Positions 47,962 to 59,440 are shown, numbered from the stretch's first letter. The stretch: 64,000 nt of DNA from Charina bottae (GCA_023362775.1 JALMGJ010000003.1:176916274-176980273), one strand, 5' to 3'. Translations and numbers: made by a program. Notes: generated by a model from the sequence alone, not told the origin.

Positions 47962-48265
47962 TTAAAAAAACCTGATAATATCTGAGATTGTTGAAGAAAG
48001 AAATTCTGGCATGCTACAGAAAAGTGTTACAAGTTCTTTGGTTTCATAATTCAAGACCACTGCCACAGAGAAATGAAATAGACTCAGAAGATAAGGCTTT
48101 CAAGGAGATGAAAGTTGAGAGAAGGTTCCTTACAACCAGTGTTGACATACTATCTTTATCTGTCCTCCCTGACTCACTCTCGCAACAGACCTAAGTTGTG
48201 CAACTGGCATGCAACAACTTCTGCCGATAACTCAGCTCACTTGGACGCCTTTCCTGTGAAGCACG
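44854..48265. other. No gene seen
   Basis: About 3.4 kb. A TTG microsatellite lies at 47934..47961, and a copy of the scattered repeat (GTGTTCACACAACACACTT) near 46768. Several 60-90 codon frames have no recognised motif. Confidence 0.5.
47934..47961 (+). repeat. TTG microsatellite
   Basis: About nine GTT units. On the minus strand this is an AAC tail, possibly from an unrecognised retroelement. Confidence 0.85.
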
Positions 48266-48273
48266 CATTAGAA

Positions 48274-48544
48274 CAGGGCTTTCCAAAGTTTTCCCGCGGC
48301 GACACACCAACCGCCGTTGGTGTGTCGCCGCGGGAAAACCCGGAAGTGCTGCCATTGCGGCAGCGCGCAAAAACCCGGAAGCACTGCTACCGCTTTCGGG
48401 TTTTTGCGCGCCGCCGTTGGTGTGTCACCGCAGGAAAACCCGGAAGCGCTGATGATGATCAGCGCTTCCGGGTTGTGTGGCGACACGCCAGACTATGTGT
48501 GGCGACACACTTTTGTGTCGCGACACACAGTTTGGAAAGCTCTG
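48274..48544. mobile_element. hAT-type MITE, GCTTTCCAAACTG family, copy 8 (hairpin interior)
   Basis: It starts CAGGGCTTTCCAAAGTTTTC and ends CAGTTTGGAAAGCTCTG, with a perfect 8-bp duplication CATTAGAA (48266..48273, 48545..48552). It is the clearest hairpin copy: a near-perfect palindrome around GACACACCAACCGCCGTTGG, then paired CCCGGAAGCGCTGATGATG and CATCAGCGCTTCCGGG-type arms. Confidence 0.93.
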
Positions 48545-48552
48545 CATTAGAA

Positions 48553-51475
48553 GGACAGAGAATAGCTTATTTTAGACTGCTACATCTACAGTTGTGTTTT
48601 TATGCAAGTTGCAGCTACCGTATGTCTGTGTACAAAATCTGCTTTGCCATTTCTAGAAAATGTCTTTTGTTTTTCTATCTTATTCTCAACCTGCTTGAGA
48701 ATTTCTTTCAGATTTCTCTTGGTGTGTTTTTTGCCCTGAATTTCTTATTGGAAGGTAGCAGCGGGTAATATTGCTGGTGCTGCCCTTTTCTCTTGAGTAT
48801 CTTTCTATCGCTCTGAAACACCTGGTTGTCTATCTTTCCCAGATTGAAAAAGCTCAATGGAAGGAGCTCCATCATGATTTCTTTCATTAGAATTTCACTG
48901 AAATGTGGGATGCCTGCAGACTACTGAAGAGACAATAATGAAAGGTGGAACACTCAGAAATACACCTTGACCACCTCACAATGAAATAACTTCAAAAATA
49001 TCACTTTCTACTCATTCATTCTACTTAAATTCTTTTTTCCTTTGAGGGAAATGTTGAATGAAAATTCTCTTTAAATCAGTTTGGTTGAGTAGTGATAGAA
49101 AAAATGCAGATTTTTTTTCTGCATAGCACTAATGTCTACACATATTTGGAACACTGATTAAAACACATATATATGAGTGTATAATATCTCTGCATCACAT
49201 GGAATTTTCAAAAGAATGTATGTGGCAGTTGTAGTTGCTAAATGGCCTGTAGCGCTTTCTTCAACAGATTGGCAAATATCAGAATAGGAATATTAAAAGC
49301 TGCCTTACCTCCAAATGATTAGTCCATCCAGCTCAATATAACAGTCTCTCTCCACGCTCTCAGGAAGAGAAGGTTTCAGCATTTTCTGTTCCCTGGTCCT
49401 TTAATGCTGGGAAATGGACATGAGCTCTTCTGCAGCAAACCATGGCAAAATGGAGAGAGATAAGGTAAAGATCCTGTTTATCAGTTAAAAAGAGACAACA
49501 GAAGTTGAGGAAGGGACAAAACCAATACTCCTAGCAGTTCTTGCAAAAGGAAGTACAAGTTTCTAGAATTCTGGACCATTTTGAAAAGACTTGCCAAACC
49601 TACTGGATCAGTTTCTGAGACCACATTTAATTGTTACCCTGTTGTTAGTGGACTACAAAATGTCTCTTGAGCAATATGCCATTATGTGCTATTCAGAATC
49701 ATGGTGACATTGCAGCTGGGACTGATATCTGAAAATGCCAGAAGGAGCTTCAGAACTTTATGGTGGAAGAAACCTGATTTCCATCAGACCTTCTCCCACA
49801 AAGTCAAAGGACGTCTGCTACCTGGTGCAAATGTGTGGGAGCCAATACTGTCATGGAATTCAATAAACCTATAGAATTTGGAGAATGTATGACCAGCTCC
49901 ATTATCAAATCTATCTAATGGGACCCAAGACCATAGAGGCAACAGGAGAAATGGCCCAAAAGCTGGCAGATTTCAGAACTTAGGGGCAGTGCAGACATAC
50001 CAATGTAACCATCCTCAGGTATTCTTGAGGCAGGAAGGAAACACAGCCAGAAAGGATTATCCCAGAAGCTACACCACATCAAGCACTATCCAACATGCCA
50101 CCAGGACCTATTGATAGATGAGCTGCCAAATGCTTTAAACATGAAGAAGCAGGACATCTGTCCCAAAATGAAAGTTCAAGTAAACCAGGCTGAATCTAAA
50201 GGTCATGGGCCAGAGAATCTTCCAGTAAAAACTTCCCTAAACTCAGCGTGGGTGCTATTCTATCCTTTGAGATGAGTGATAACAAAAGGTCAAGTAGAAG
50301 CTTGCAGAGATACGGGAGGCACAATCTCCACCATGGCCTCCTCAGTCATAAAGGATCAACATCCGCCCAAGGCATCATGAGTGCAGATACTGTTTGCCAA
50401 AGGCCAAGTGGAAACTGCCCTTGTGTGAATCTACCTAGTGTGGTCAGTAAATAATAATTTTAAAAAGATCCGTTATTGTTTAGAGTATTGTATGAATCCA
50501 GCCAACTGTGGTTTATTTCATAAACCATGCTTAAGCAAACCATAGCTTAGCAGTTGTTGAAACATAGTCTTATTTTTCAAAGGAAGAAAAAGAATAATGC
50601 ATTTTCTTATAGAAACTGTAGCTTTATACACTGCACAATTGTTGTGAACTGATGCATAACATCCTTAACACATTCCTTTCTATTAATTGTCTCTGTGCTG
50701 TGAGACAGTCAGCCTGATGCTCTTTAAGCTTACTTTGAAAGTAATCTCACCAGCCTCAGCATAATTGGTAAGAATGTATGAACTCAATCTTATTTTTTTC
50801 TTAAAGTTACAGCAAGTTACTTTATAAAGTGAGAAAAAGTTGTTTGGTGAATAGACAGTTGTAATGCTTGCTAGCTAATGTTTTATCGAAACAGGAAAGA
50901 GAATTAGAAGTAAGTTGCAGCACTATTTCTTGCTCTTTCTATATTTACCTGGAAACAAGTGGCATAGCTTTCATGGGACTTGGAAACAATCACACATACT
51001 TTGCAACCTTAGACTCAACTAACATATTGCATTAAGTGGGGCATCATATTTGCACGGAAGGGAGTGAAAGAGCTCAGCATAAATGAATGGAAGGCCTATA
51101 ATTCTTCCTCCTCAAACTATGGCTGCCAAAAATAAGTAATAAAAAATCAGATACAAAAAGCCTTGGCTATTGCTACCAATCATATGACCAAGAATAATCC
51201 ATAAACATACATCCAGTATGACTGCAGGGGAACAACCATAGCCATTTTATAAAAATTACATAATTTTGTAGACTTATACAAAAGCTTCTCACTTTCTAAA
51301 AATATACCTTTTTGAAATAGATTGCTAGTTCATTATCTGCAGTGACAAAGCTTTAGGTAAGTCACTAACAACAATCCTATGTATGTTTATTCATAAGTAA
51401 GTCCTATTGAATTCAGTGGGATTTAATTCCAAGTATTGTTGCAGAGCCTTATAGCCTAAATCAACACACTAAAGA
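48553..51475. other. No gene seen
   Basis: About 2.9 kb without a recognised gene, repeat or RNA. Short open frames (49686..49874, 50248..50454) have no motifs. Confidence 0.5.
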
Positions 51476-51668
51476 GTGTGGGTGCTATACAGTGGTTAAA
51501 GTGTCAGACTTACACCAGGAAGACCCAGTTCAAATCTCTACTCAACTACGGAGCTCCCTAGCAGACTTTAATGTAGTAATTTTCTCTTAGCTCAGCCTTC
51601 TTCACAGGGCTGTTGTGAAGAGACCATGGTGGATGACACCATGTACACCGCCTTGAACTCTTTAGAAG
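51476..51668 (+). mobile_element. MIR/CORE-like tRNA-derived SINE
   Basis: A tRNA-like head (ATACAGTGGTTAAAGTGTCA then CCCAGTTCAAATCTCT as A and B boxes) is followed by a CTTCACAGGGCTGTTGTGAA box and a CCGCCTTGAACTC end, the order seen in MIR-type SINEs with an L2-related tail. The copy is old and degraded. Confidence 0.6.
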
Positions 51669-51955
51669 ATAACGTTACATATAATATCTAATCAATAGCC
51701 AAGAATTTTACCCACCATACTATCAAATCCAGGTTGTTCCAATATAAAATAATGTAAAAAAAATGTGGTATATTGTAGCTACAGATACTTAATGTCCCTC
51801 CATCTCATTTAAGGCAATATGCTTGTTTGTGTGTTCTGTGATACCCAATATTATGCAGATTTAGGTTTCACACAATTTGTGACACAAAGGAGAAATGTAG
51901 ACGGCATTATCATGCTTTGCATTTTGCAAAAACCCTTGGGCTTTAGACCTTACAG

Positions 51956-52214
51956 CAGAGCTTTCCAAACTTTTCATGTTGGTGACACACCTTTTAGACA
52001 TGCATCATTTCGCGACACACTCTTACAGCAGGGCACAAGGCAGGCACTAGGACCTGCGCGGAATCACAGCCGGTTTGGAGGCAGCAAGGCACGAGGCAGG
52101 CACTAGGACCTGCGTGGAATCCTGACAGGGCTCGGAGGCAGCAGCCATCAGGACACACCCAGACACTACAGCCGACACACTAACATGTCGCGACACACAG
52201 TATGGAAAGCTCTG
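51956..52214. mobile_element. hAT-type MITE, GCTTTCCAAACTG family, copy 9 (tandem-unit interior)
   Basis: It starts CAGAGCTTTCCAAACTTTTC and ends CAGTATGGAAAGCTCTG. Flanks CCTTACAG and CCTTAAAG match in seven of eight. It contains two of the 56-bp units found three times in copy 6. Confidence 0.9.
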
Positions 52215-52222
52215 CCTTAAAG

Positions 52223-53945
52223 TATCATCTTTGGGGCTTATATTTGGATGATGAGCAGGCACTTTCAATCTACTACTTTAGCCAGAATGTTGATGCCTCA
52301 AATGATGAGAGAATCCATGAACTTTGTGCAGCAGCTGGTAAATATATGAAAGATGGATCACTGTTAATAAACCATGATGACTTTGCATACTGATTACACA
52401 TTGTTTGCCTTGAAATTATCTTCCAGTCCAGAGTCTGCTATTACTTTCTGATTAAAATAGTAAACCTTATGGTTGAATATATTTTGCTGCAACAGAGATA
52501 CACAGCCTTGTAGGCCTGTGGTCTCTGAGTGAAATGCCAGGACTTTTGAGTGAAAAATGGTGGTGTCAAGACAAAAACTGAAGTTGATTTAATTTATGTT
52601 TAAATTACATGGATCACATAAAGTGTAAATGCAGTTTTTAAGATTGTCATCTGTATTTCATACTTGCCCTCACACGTTACAAATTGCAATTCTGTGCAAC
52701 TTTTGGTGGGTCTCTGGGCGTTGCACCCAAGGTGAGAAAGGCATGTGTTGCTCTGGTGCCACAGGTTTTCCACTTTTGTGCTATGTGATGTAGCTGTTAC
52801 TTATAGCCATTTTTCCCATGAACTTGTCTAATTAGTAATGGATCCTGCTCATAGTATGATTTCTCCTGAATTTGCATGACAAGGAATATCTTCCCTAGAT
52901 TTGTTTACATTAATCCTAAATCAGGTCCCCTGTTAGAAAAAGGACATCCCAGGAGATGACAAGATCCACTTAGATCCAGTTCATACAGTGGAAGAAAAAT
53001 GGCCTTTCACGAACGCTCTGTCACACATGGGAACTTAAGAGGCCTTGCAGCCCAGTGGGAACTGCATAGAGACCATGATAATTTATGTGAACTGGCACCT
53101 TCCCAGTTGAGCAACTGCAGCTCTTTGAACATGTGCCATCGCAAGGACTGCCTTTATCACTCCCTTATGGAAGAATCAGTCACAGGGTCATTGCCTCCAC
53201 ACGTCCTCTCAGGACAACAACCCTTCCCACAGCCCTATGTACTTATGCAGATGATCAAACACAGATGAACCACCAACTCCAAGCCTGTAACTAGTAGATG
53301 GGCAAGTAGTTTCCTATGGAGTAAGCTGGACTGTAGAGAGGCAGGATTTTCGTTACTGTACTATGCATAAAAACAGCACAAAACCACAGGCTGATTGAAA
53401 TTCAGATGGAGCCATATTTGCATTTCAGAATAATCCACAAAATGATTCCAGCAGTACATTAACATGATAACAAAATAGACATATTAAATCCAGCGTTATG
53501 GAAGGGTTGTGCAGTCTGGCTTTGTTTCCCCGCTGCCGCCGCCCCACATTCTACAGAAATCTCTATGGTACACCAGGATGGAATATAACATTAAACTAAT
53601 TTTAAATGTGTGTATTCTTGCTTCAGAATTTAAGTGTCTTTCTGAAATAAATCAAGGCCCACCTAGTCCTGCATTCTTTGTATAAATCCAGGCCAAATAG
53701 CAGGTGCTTCCTGGTCCACTGGAAGCTGGCCAAGTGATTTATGGTCAAACCCTCCAGTATAAAAGTCCCAGAGACATAAAACTATGTCTTGACTGCTTTT
53801 CTTAATTTCTTTCTCTAACTTAAAACAAAATTTTAAACTACCATTCAGGATTGAAGTGCTCCCAAAGCAATGTAAAAACAATAAATGGAACATAATACAG
53901 GATTAGAAATACAAAATTACTGTACAAATATACAATCCCCATTGC
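52223..53945. other. No gene recognised
   Basis: After an AG at 52281 an open stretch runs about 36 codons to a TGA at 52391, but no family is recognised. The remainder, including an 89-codon frame at 52999..53268, is unassigned. Confidence 0.45.
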
Positions 53946-54409
53946 TGTCTGTAGCTTGAATCATGTCAACTGGATTTCTATTTTCTCAGTGGAAACGTTT
54001 CGCTCCTTATCCAAGAAGCTTCTTCAGTCTGAGTAAAGTTTGTAAGGGAATCCTTAAATATGTTTCTAGGGTGGCTGTGTGACCTTGCACCTGGGGCTAG
54101 GTCATGGTTATTTTGAGATGTTTATTTCTAAGTCCCTTTATCATCCAAAGGAGGATCGTTAAGATCACCATGCTGCTGTTGAGCTTGCGAAATGGTCTTA
54201 ATCTTCCTAGGCACAGAAGACAAAGCAGGAAGGAAAATAGGGGAAAGATTGTGCCTGAGGCCCCCACCTATATTCAAAGAAGGATTTTCCAAGTTGGCAT
54301 AAATGGATAACATAAACTTTGCTCAGACTGAAGAAGCTTCTTGGATAAGGAGCGAAACGTTTCCACTGAGAAAATAGAAATCCAGTTGACATGATTCAAG
54401 CTACAGACA
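53946..54409. mobile_element. Penelope-type inverted terminal repeat pair with a short core
   Basis: Two ~96-bp arms, 53946..54041 and 54314..54409, are reverse complements with about one mismatch. They include GAAGAAGCTTCTTGGATAAG and AGCGAAACGTTTCC, a phrase I associate with terminal repeats of vertebrate Penelope-like elements. Only about 270 bp lie between them and no RT is readable, so this is a deleted remnant or a self-inverted insertion. Confidence 0.6.
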
Positions 54410-54473
54410 ATTTCACCTGGATGACTGAGAACCTTTATCAACAATCCCCATTGCTATACTATAAGCAAAAATA

Positions 54474-54724
54474 CTGGTAGTCCTCGACCTACGACCATTT
54501 GTTCAGTGATCGTTCAAAGTTATGACGGCGCTGAACGAATGGTGGTTATGACTGGTCCTCGGAGTTCTGGCTGTCCCAGCACTGACTTTGGTTGTGGGGA
54601 GCCGGCAGGAAGTTGCCTTGCCTAAAGACTGTGAGATTCAGTTAACAATGGCAACCAGGCCAACCGCATTGCTTAGCGATGGAAATTCCGGTCCCAATTG
54701 CTATAGTAAGTTGAGGACTACCTG
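54474..54724. mobile_element. TA-flanked MITE, CAGGTAGTCCTC family, copy 3
   Basis: It starts CTGGTAGTCCTCGACCTACG and ends AGTTGAGGACTACCTG, with TA on both sides (54472..54473, 54725..54726). 251 bp; related to copies at 18181 and 19350. Confidence 0.8.
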
Positions 54725-54731
54725 TATCCCT

Positions 54732-55439
54732 TGTTGGGATTATCAGGAGTCAACTCAGCATTGTCTCATAAGCATAATAGGGCAGTGCTTTCCAAAGTCC
54801 CGCCGTTGGCGACACACCAACGGCGGCGGTGGCACGCGTGGTGGCGGCGTGCATGGTGGCAGTGGCAGCGGTCTCATGTTTCGCGCTAAAACCCGGAAGC
54901 ACTGATGGCGTGCCACTGCCGTCGCCGCACCCACCACTGCTATCACTGTGTGCGCCGCCACAGGGGCGGCGGCAACACGCCATCAGCAGTTCCGGGTTTT
55001 GTCGCGACACACTAATGTGTCACGACACACAGTTTGGAAAGCTATGTAATAGGGGGTCTTTCTAGTAAACGCATCTCTACTGTGCTTGTGGGATGTTACC
55101 TGGATCACCAGATTTCCTCTTCCTCCTCCTTCTTGGTTTGGGGGATTAACAATCTCCTTTACGCTTTGGGCATACCTGCAAGCAGGAGGGCTGCACCATG
55201 CAGCTCTCGTCCATTTCATCCTGCTTGCTTCATCTACTATGAATCTACTCGTATCCAGATCTACTGAATAAATGTAAGCTATCTCTATTTTTTCTTCATC
55301 TAACTAATGGGTGAAGACTGAATTTATTTCTGAACGCAATTAAGCTTAAAGTGCAAGTTCCCTGCTGGTTCACGCTTCTACTCTGCAAGATTGTTGTTAG
55401 CTGCTTGGAGTTCTTTTATTAACCTTCAAGACTCCATCA
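54732..55439 (+). mobile_element. Solo LTR, family 2, copy C, split by a MITE
   Basis: The same LTR as copies A and B, from TGTTGGGATT to ACTCCATCA, with a perfect 5-bp duplication TCCCT (54727..54731, 55440..55444). Removing the MITE and its duplication leaves 436 bp, the family length. AATAAA lies near 55266. Confidence 0.9.
54783..55046. mobile_element. hAT-type MITE, GCTTTCCAAACTG family, copy 10, inside the solo LTR
   Basis: It starts CAGTGCTTTCCAAAGTCCCG and ends CAGTTTGGAAAGCTATG, with a perfect 8-bp duplication TAATAGGG (54775..54782, 55047..55054). GC-rich hairpin interior. Comparison with the uninterrupted LTR copies gives the empty site directly. Confidence 0.95.
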
Positions 55440-55522
55440 TCCCTAAATGAACAGAATCCACAGAGTAGTAATAAATAAAGTTTTACTAAGTACTTCTCCA
55501 ACCTATGCTGGCTAGGAATATC

Positions 55523-56830
55523 AGAATTTCAGTATTTATTTATTTAAATTTCAGTGTCACCTAACTCCTCAATGACTCTGGGTGGCTTACAAATAAAAGA
55601 GGAAACGATACATATAAAAAGAGCATGGCTGACCAGAAGAAGAAACACCCAATCTTAAGTTAAACAAAACAAAACTATTGATTGCACACAGGTCTCAAAT
55701 GCCACCCCACTGAGAGTTAACAATGGAATATCTCTGGATCAGGGGAGAGGCAAACAGACATAGCCACTCAGTCTTGTCAGGATTGAACCTGAGTCTGTTC
55801 CTCCCCATTCAGACCTGCACAGCCTCCATACTTTGATGGCATTACCTGGTTTTGCTGGGGTCGAGATATACAACTGGGTATCATCACTATACTGGTGATC
55901 CCTGACCCCAAACCAACAGATGACCTCACACAGTGGCTTCATGTAGATGTTAAACAGAAGGAAAGACAGTGTAGAACCCTGCAGCACCTCATAAATGAGA
56001 GACCGTGGACAAGATCTCTCCCCACCTGCCAACACTGATTGGAACTGGCCATGGAGAAAGGAGAACTACCACAAAAGGTGCCTTAAAGTTGGGCCAAAAG
56101 GATACCATGGCTGACAGTATCAAAAGCCAGAGAGATCCAAATACAAAATACAAATTGCTTCCAAATACGACCTTGCTTCCCAGGACTTAAATAATGTTCC
56201 AGCTCCATTTGCTTCTGTAACAGTTCTTGCATATTTCAGTCAAGGTAACATCCCTTACTCTCTGCACCTGACCACCTTTTCCACCACCTTCCCTAAAAAG
56301 GGAAGGTTGCAGACTGAGCTGCTGCCTGGCTATTGGCAGATGCAGCAACAGTAGAGAAATAACATTTTGCCACCCTGATCATCACAATGTAACCCCTAAC
56401 ATGGGCTCCTACTCATGCTCAGTCAGATTCACTCTTTGTGTTCCTCCCGTGATGCTCAAGGCATTTCTTCCTGTGCTTCATCTCCCAGAGAACGCCGCAG
56501 GATACACATGGGGGAAAGGCCGCCTGGGGGCAAGCCTGGAAAGCCCCAAGCTCCCTCTGGAACCCAGACAGGTTCACCAGTCGCCTGGGGCTGGCCAATC
56601 CAACAGGCTCTATCCCCCCGAGAGGTGAGGTAACACCAGTGAGCCAAAAAGCGATCAGAAAGTGATCTGACTAAGGCAGCAGACTAATAGCAATGTCTTC
56701 CAAAACCAGATCACGGTCTCAAGTGCCCTGAGACAAAAACAGGTCTAATGTGCGATCGCTGGTGGCATGGCATCTAGTGGGCAGCAAGTGGGGAAAAGGT
56801 AGCATACTAACACATCTGCTTTAGAAATAA
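55523..56830 (-). mobile_element. Degraded L2 LINE with RT fragment
   Basis: The plus strand opens with the reversed tail (TATTTATTTATTTAAATTTC) and CAATGACTCTGGGTGG. Minus translation at 56035..55739 gives VLQGSTLSFLLFNIYMKPLC and HQYSDDTQLYIS, the L2 RT core with YADD changed to YSDD. It continues as degraded L2 to about 56830. Confidence 0.8.
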
Positions 56831-57039
56831 AGGGCAGGTTATTGCAGAGCCATCACCAGTTTATACATTAATGTGGTGTCAAATGGGGAGAGGGCCCTTA
56901 GAAAGCTTGATTACATAGAAAGATGACTAAAAATATCCATTTTTCTCTTAGCAATGTTGGAGGATACACTGTTGATGAAAAGCTGATATCCTTTTGATGA
57001 ATTATACAGGTGTGCTTGCAGGTGAACCTGTGATTTTCT

Positions 57040-57563
57040 TTTTTTTTTAATATATTTTATTATTTAAAATATTTACACACCACGAATATAGTTACATTTA
57101 CAAAGAGTTACAACACATACATAACATATTTACATAAGACAATGACAACATACAAAGTTACATATAAAACAGAATGACTTCCTGTTTCTTTTACGAAGAG
57201 ACTTTTTAAATATATGTTTTACAATACTATTTTCTTTATATCTTTCCTTCCCTTTGATATTTCATTTTTGTGTTTATAATTTATCTCATTATTTAGTTTG
57301 TTTTCATCCTTTTCTTTCACCTTTAATCTTTTCTCATCTTACAAGAATAATTTTATATTATAGTCCTTTTGTATAAATTTTAGAAAGGGATTCCATGTTA
57401 GTTCATAATTTCCAATTTCTTTACATTTTATTAAGTTCGTTAATCTGTCCATCTGTGCTAATTCCATTGTTTTGAAAATCCATTCTTCTATTGATGGGGT
57501 ATGTTCTTCTTTCCAATGTTTAACTCTGGTTTCTCTTCAGATCATATAAATCTTTCGCCTTTT
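57040..57563 (-). mobile_element. 5'-truncated L1 LINE (ORF2 C-terminus and 3' end)
   Basis: Flanked by a perfect 15-bp duplication AACCTGTGATTTTCT (57025..57039, 57564..57578), with a poly-T start that is the reversed poly-A tail. Minus translation of the right part gives PSIEEWIFKTMELAQMDRL and YELTWNPFLKFI, the L1 ORF2 C-terminal pattern also seen at 3933..4386. Confidence 0.88.
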
Positions 57564-57578
57564 AACCTGTGATTTTCT

Positions 57579-58810
57579 AGTGGAATAAAAACTTTACATA
57601 CCAGTGTTGCAGTTCTATCCTAAAAACTCAACCACATTAATGCAACCTCAGAAGGCATTAATAAAACAGTGTTTTCCACACCAAAGGTTTTATATTCTTG
57701 AATGCTTAATCTACATGAAATCAAGATGAAATCAACGAGACCTCCTACACTAGTAAGTGGAACAGAAGTTCCAAGGATCAGTCTCCGATCTCTCCAAGTA
57801 GAAATGAAAAGGGCTCTTGCCTGAAGCCTTGGAAAGCAACTGCCAGTCAGTATATGCAAAACTATACTAGGTGGACCAAGAATATGATTTGGTATAAGGC
57901 AATGTCCTATGTTCTCATATGTAGTTCACAACCTTCCTCTTTGCCTTTGAAAAACAGTTGTTTGAGTATCTGTAAAATGAGGGGCTGAACTCATACTGGC
58001 CATTCAGTAATTCATTCCCATTATCCCAGATGAAAGCCTTCCAAGAGAGGCAGATCTTGGAGAGCTTCTACCAATCAGAACAGACAACTTGAGCTAGATG
58101 GAGCAATGGTCTTGTTCATTATGTGGCAGGTTTTTCCTTACAAATATAGGCATGGTACCATGAGCACCAGAACACAGAAAGAAATGGAAGTGGTCAGTTA
58201 AATGCATTTGTATATGCTTGGTATGGGGAAAATATACAAATTACATTCACTAAATGGTATTAAAAGTCAGGTCACACAGAGCAATTGATGGAGGAACATA
58301 AATAAATTATGCATCATGTTATTTCTCTATTACAATTTTCAGTTAAGCAAAATTCCATCGTTTTCTTGTTGTCTCAAATAAGGCAATAAGAGCATCTTTG
58401 ATATGAGTGCAAGTGCATTTCTGGAAAGTATTTGATGTGCCACCAAGTGTATACTAAAATATTTCAGATTGAAATCAATTCTAGTCACCCACACTCAGGA
58501 TTGGATTACCAAATGTGCCACCTAAAAGGTCAGCCAGATTGGAGCTACTGCTTTGTTCAAGTGTCTAGAGGCTCAGAAAACAAAAAATATGGGTCTCTGG
58601 TGATTTCTCCTTCTATATGAATCTCTCTAAGGCATGTCTACTAAATGGTCCCTCTTATGTAGATGCTAGACTAACCCTCACAAGAAATAGAGCTCTTCCA
58701 AAACAGTTCCAGAAAACATTTACCTCTATTCTGAGTTCAAAAACACACCTCCCAAAGCACCTCCTTCCTCAGCTCATTTGCTAAATCCTTCCTGCTCTTG
58801 TATTTTGTTA
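57579..58810. other. No gene seen
   Basis: About 1.2 kb, unassigned. Confidence 0.5.
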
Positions 58811-58884
58811 GAACAGGGGATGGGGAACCTGTAGCCCTTCAAATATTGCTGACCTACATTTCTCAGTATTCATCACTATTTGGC
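58811..58884. mobile_element. Fragment of a hAT-type MITE
   Basis: GGGGATGGGGAACCTGTAGC followed by CTTCAAATATTGCTGACCTA matches the left half of a common amniote hAT MITE. The right half is missing. Confidence 0.5.
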
Positions 58885-58889
58885 TGATT

Positions 58890-59440
58890 TTGTGCCATCA
58901 GGTTACTGTCAACTTTTAGCAACCATATTCTTCAGGAGGATCTGTCCCCAACCTGGTCCTTCAGGTCTTCCAGTGGTGGACTGATCACTGCCGTAATTCA
59001 TTCCATCCACTTCGCTGCTGATCATGGTCTTTTTCTCTTTCCTTCCAACTTTCCCAACATTATAGACTTCTTAAGAGGACTAGGTCTTTGCATAATGTGT
59101 CCAAAATATAATAATTTGAGCCTGGTCATTTATGCCTCAAGTGAGAGTTTTTGATTTATTTGTTCTATGTCCATTTGTTTGTTTTCTTGGCTATCCTTGT
59201 TTTTTCAAGAGTCTTCTCCAACACCAAAGTTCAAAAGCATCAGTACTCTTACTATCCTGCTTCCTCAAAGTCCAGCTTCAACTTCTACAGTGTCATAGGG
59301 AAAATTACTGCCTGCATAATTTGGATTTTTGTAGGTGTAGGCACATCACAGCATCTGTATTATCTTTTCCAAGGCTTTTCATTGCTATTCTGCCAAGGGC
59401 TAGTTTGTAGTGTATTTCTTGACTGTTGGCGCCTGCAAAT
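58890..59440 (-). mobile_element. Old RTE-like LINE, C-terminal part
   Basis: Minus translation contains STDAFELWCWRRLLKK and, upstream, LGRIAMKSL, matching the RTE C-terminal block (KIDAFELWCWRKILR and LGRRAMTNL in the BovB copies). Many stops show it is old. The sequence differs strongly from BovB, so it is another RTE lineage. Confidence 0.7.

Noticed and set aside
52250..52393. Possible last coding exon (AG acceptor then open frame to TGA)
   Set aside because: The polypyrimidine tract is weak, the open run short and no family is recognised. RNA evidence would be needed.
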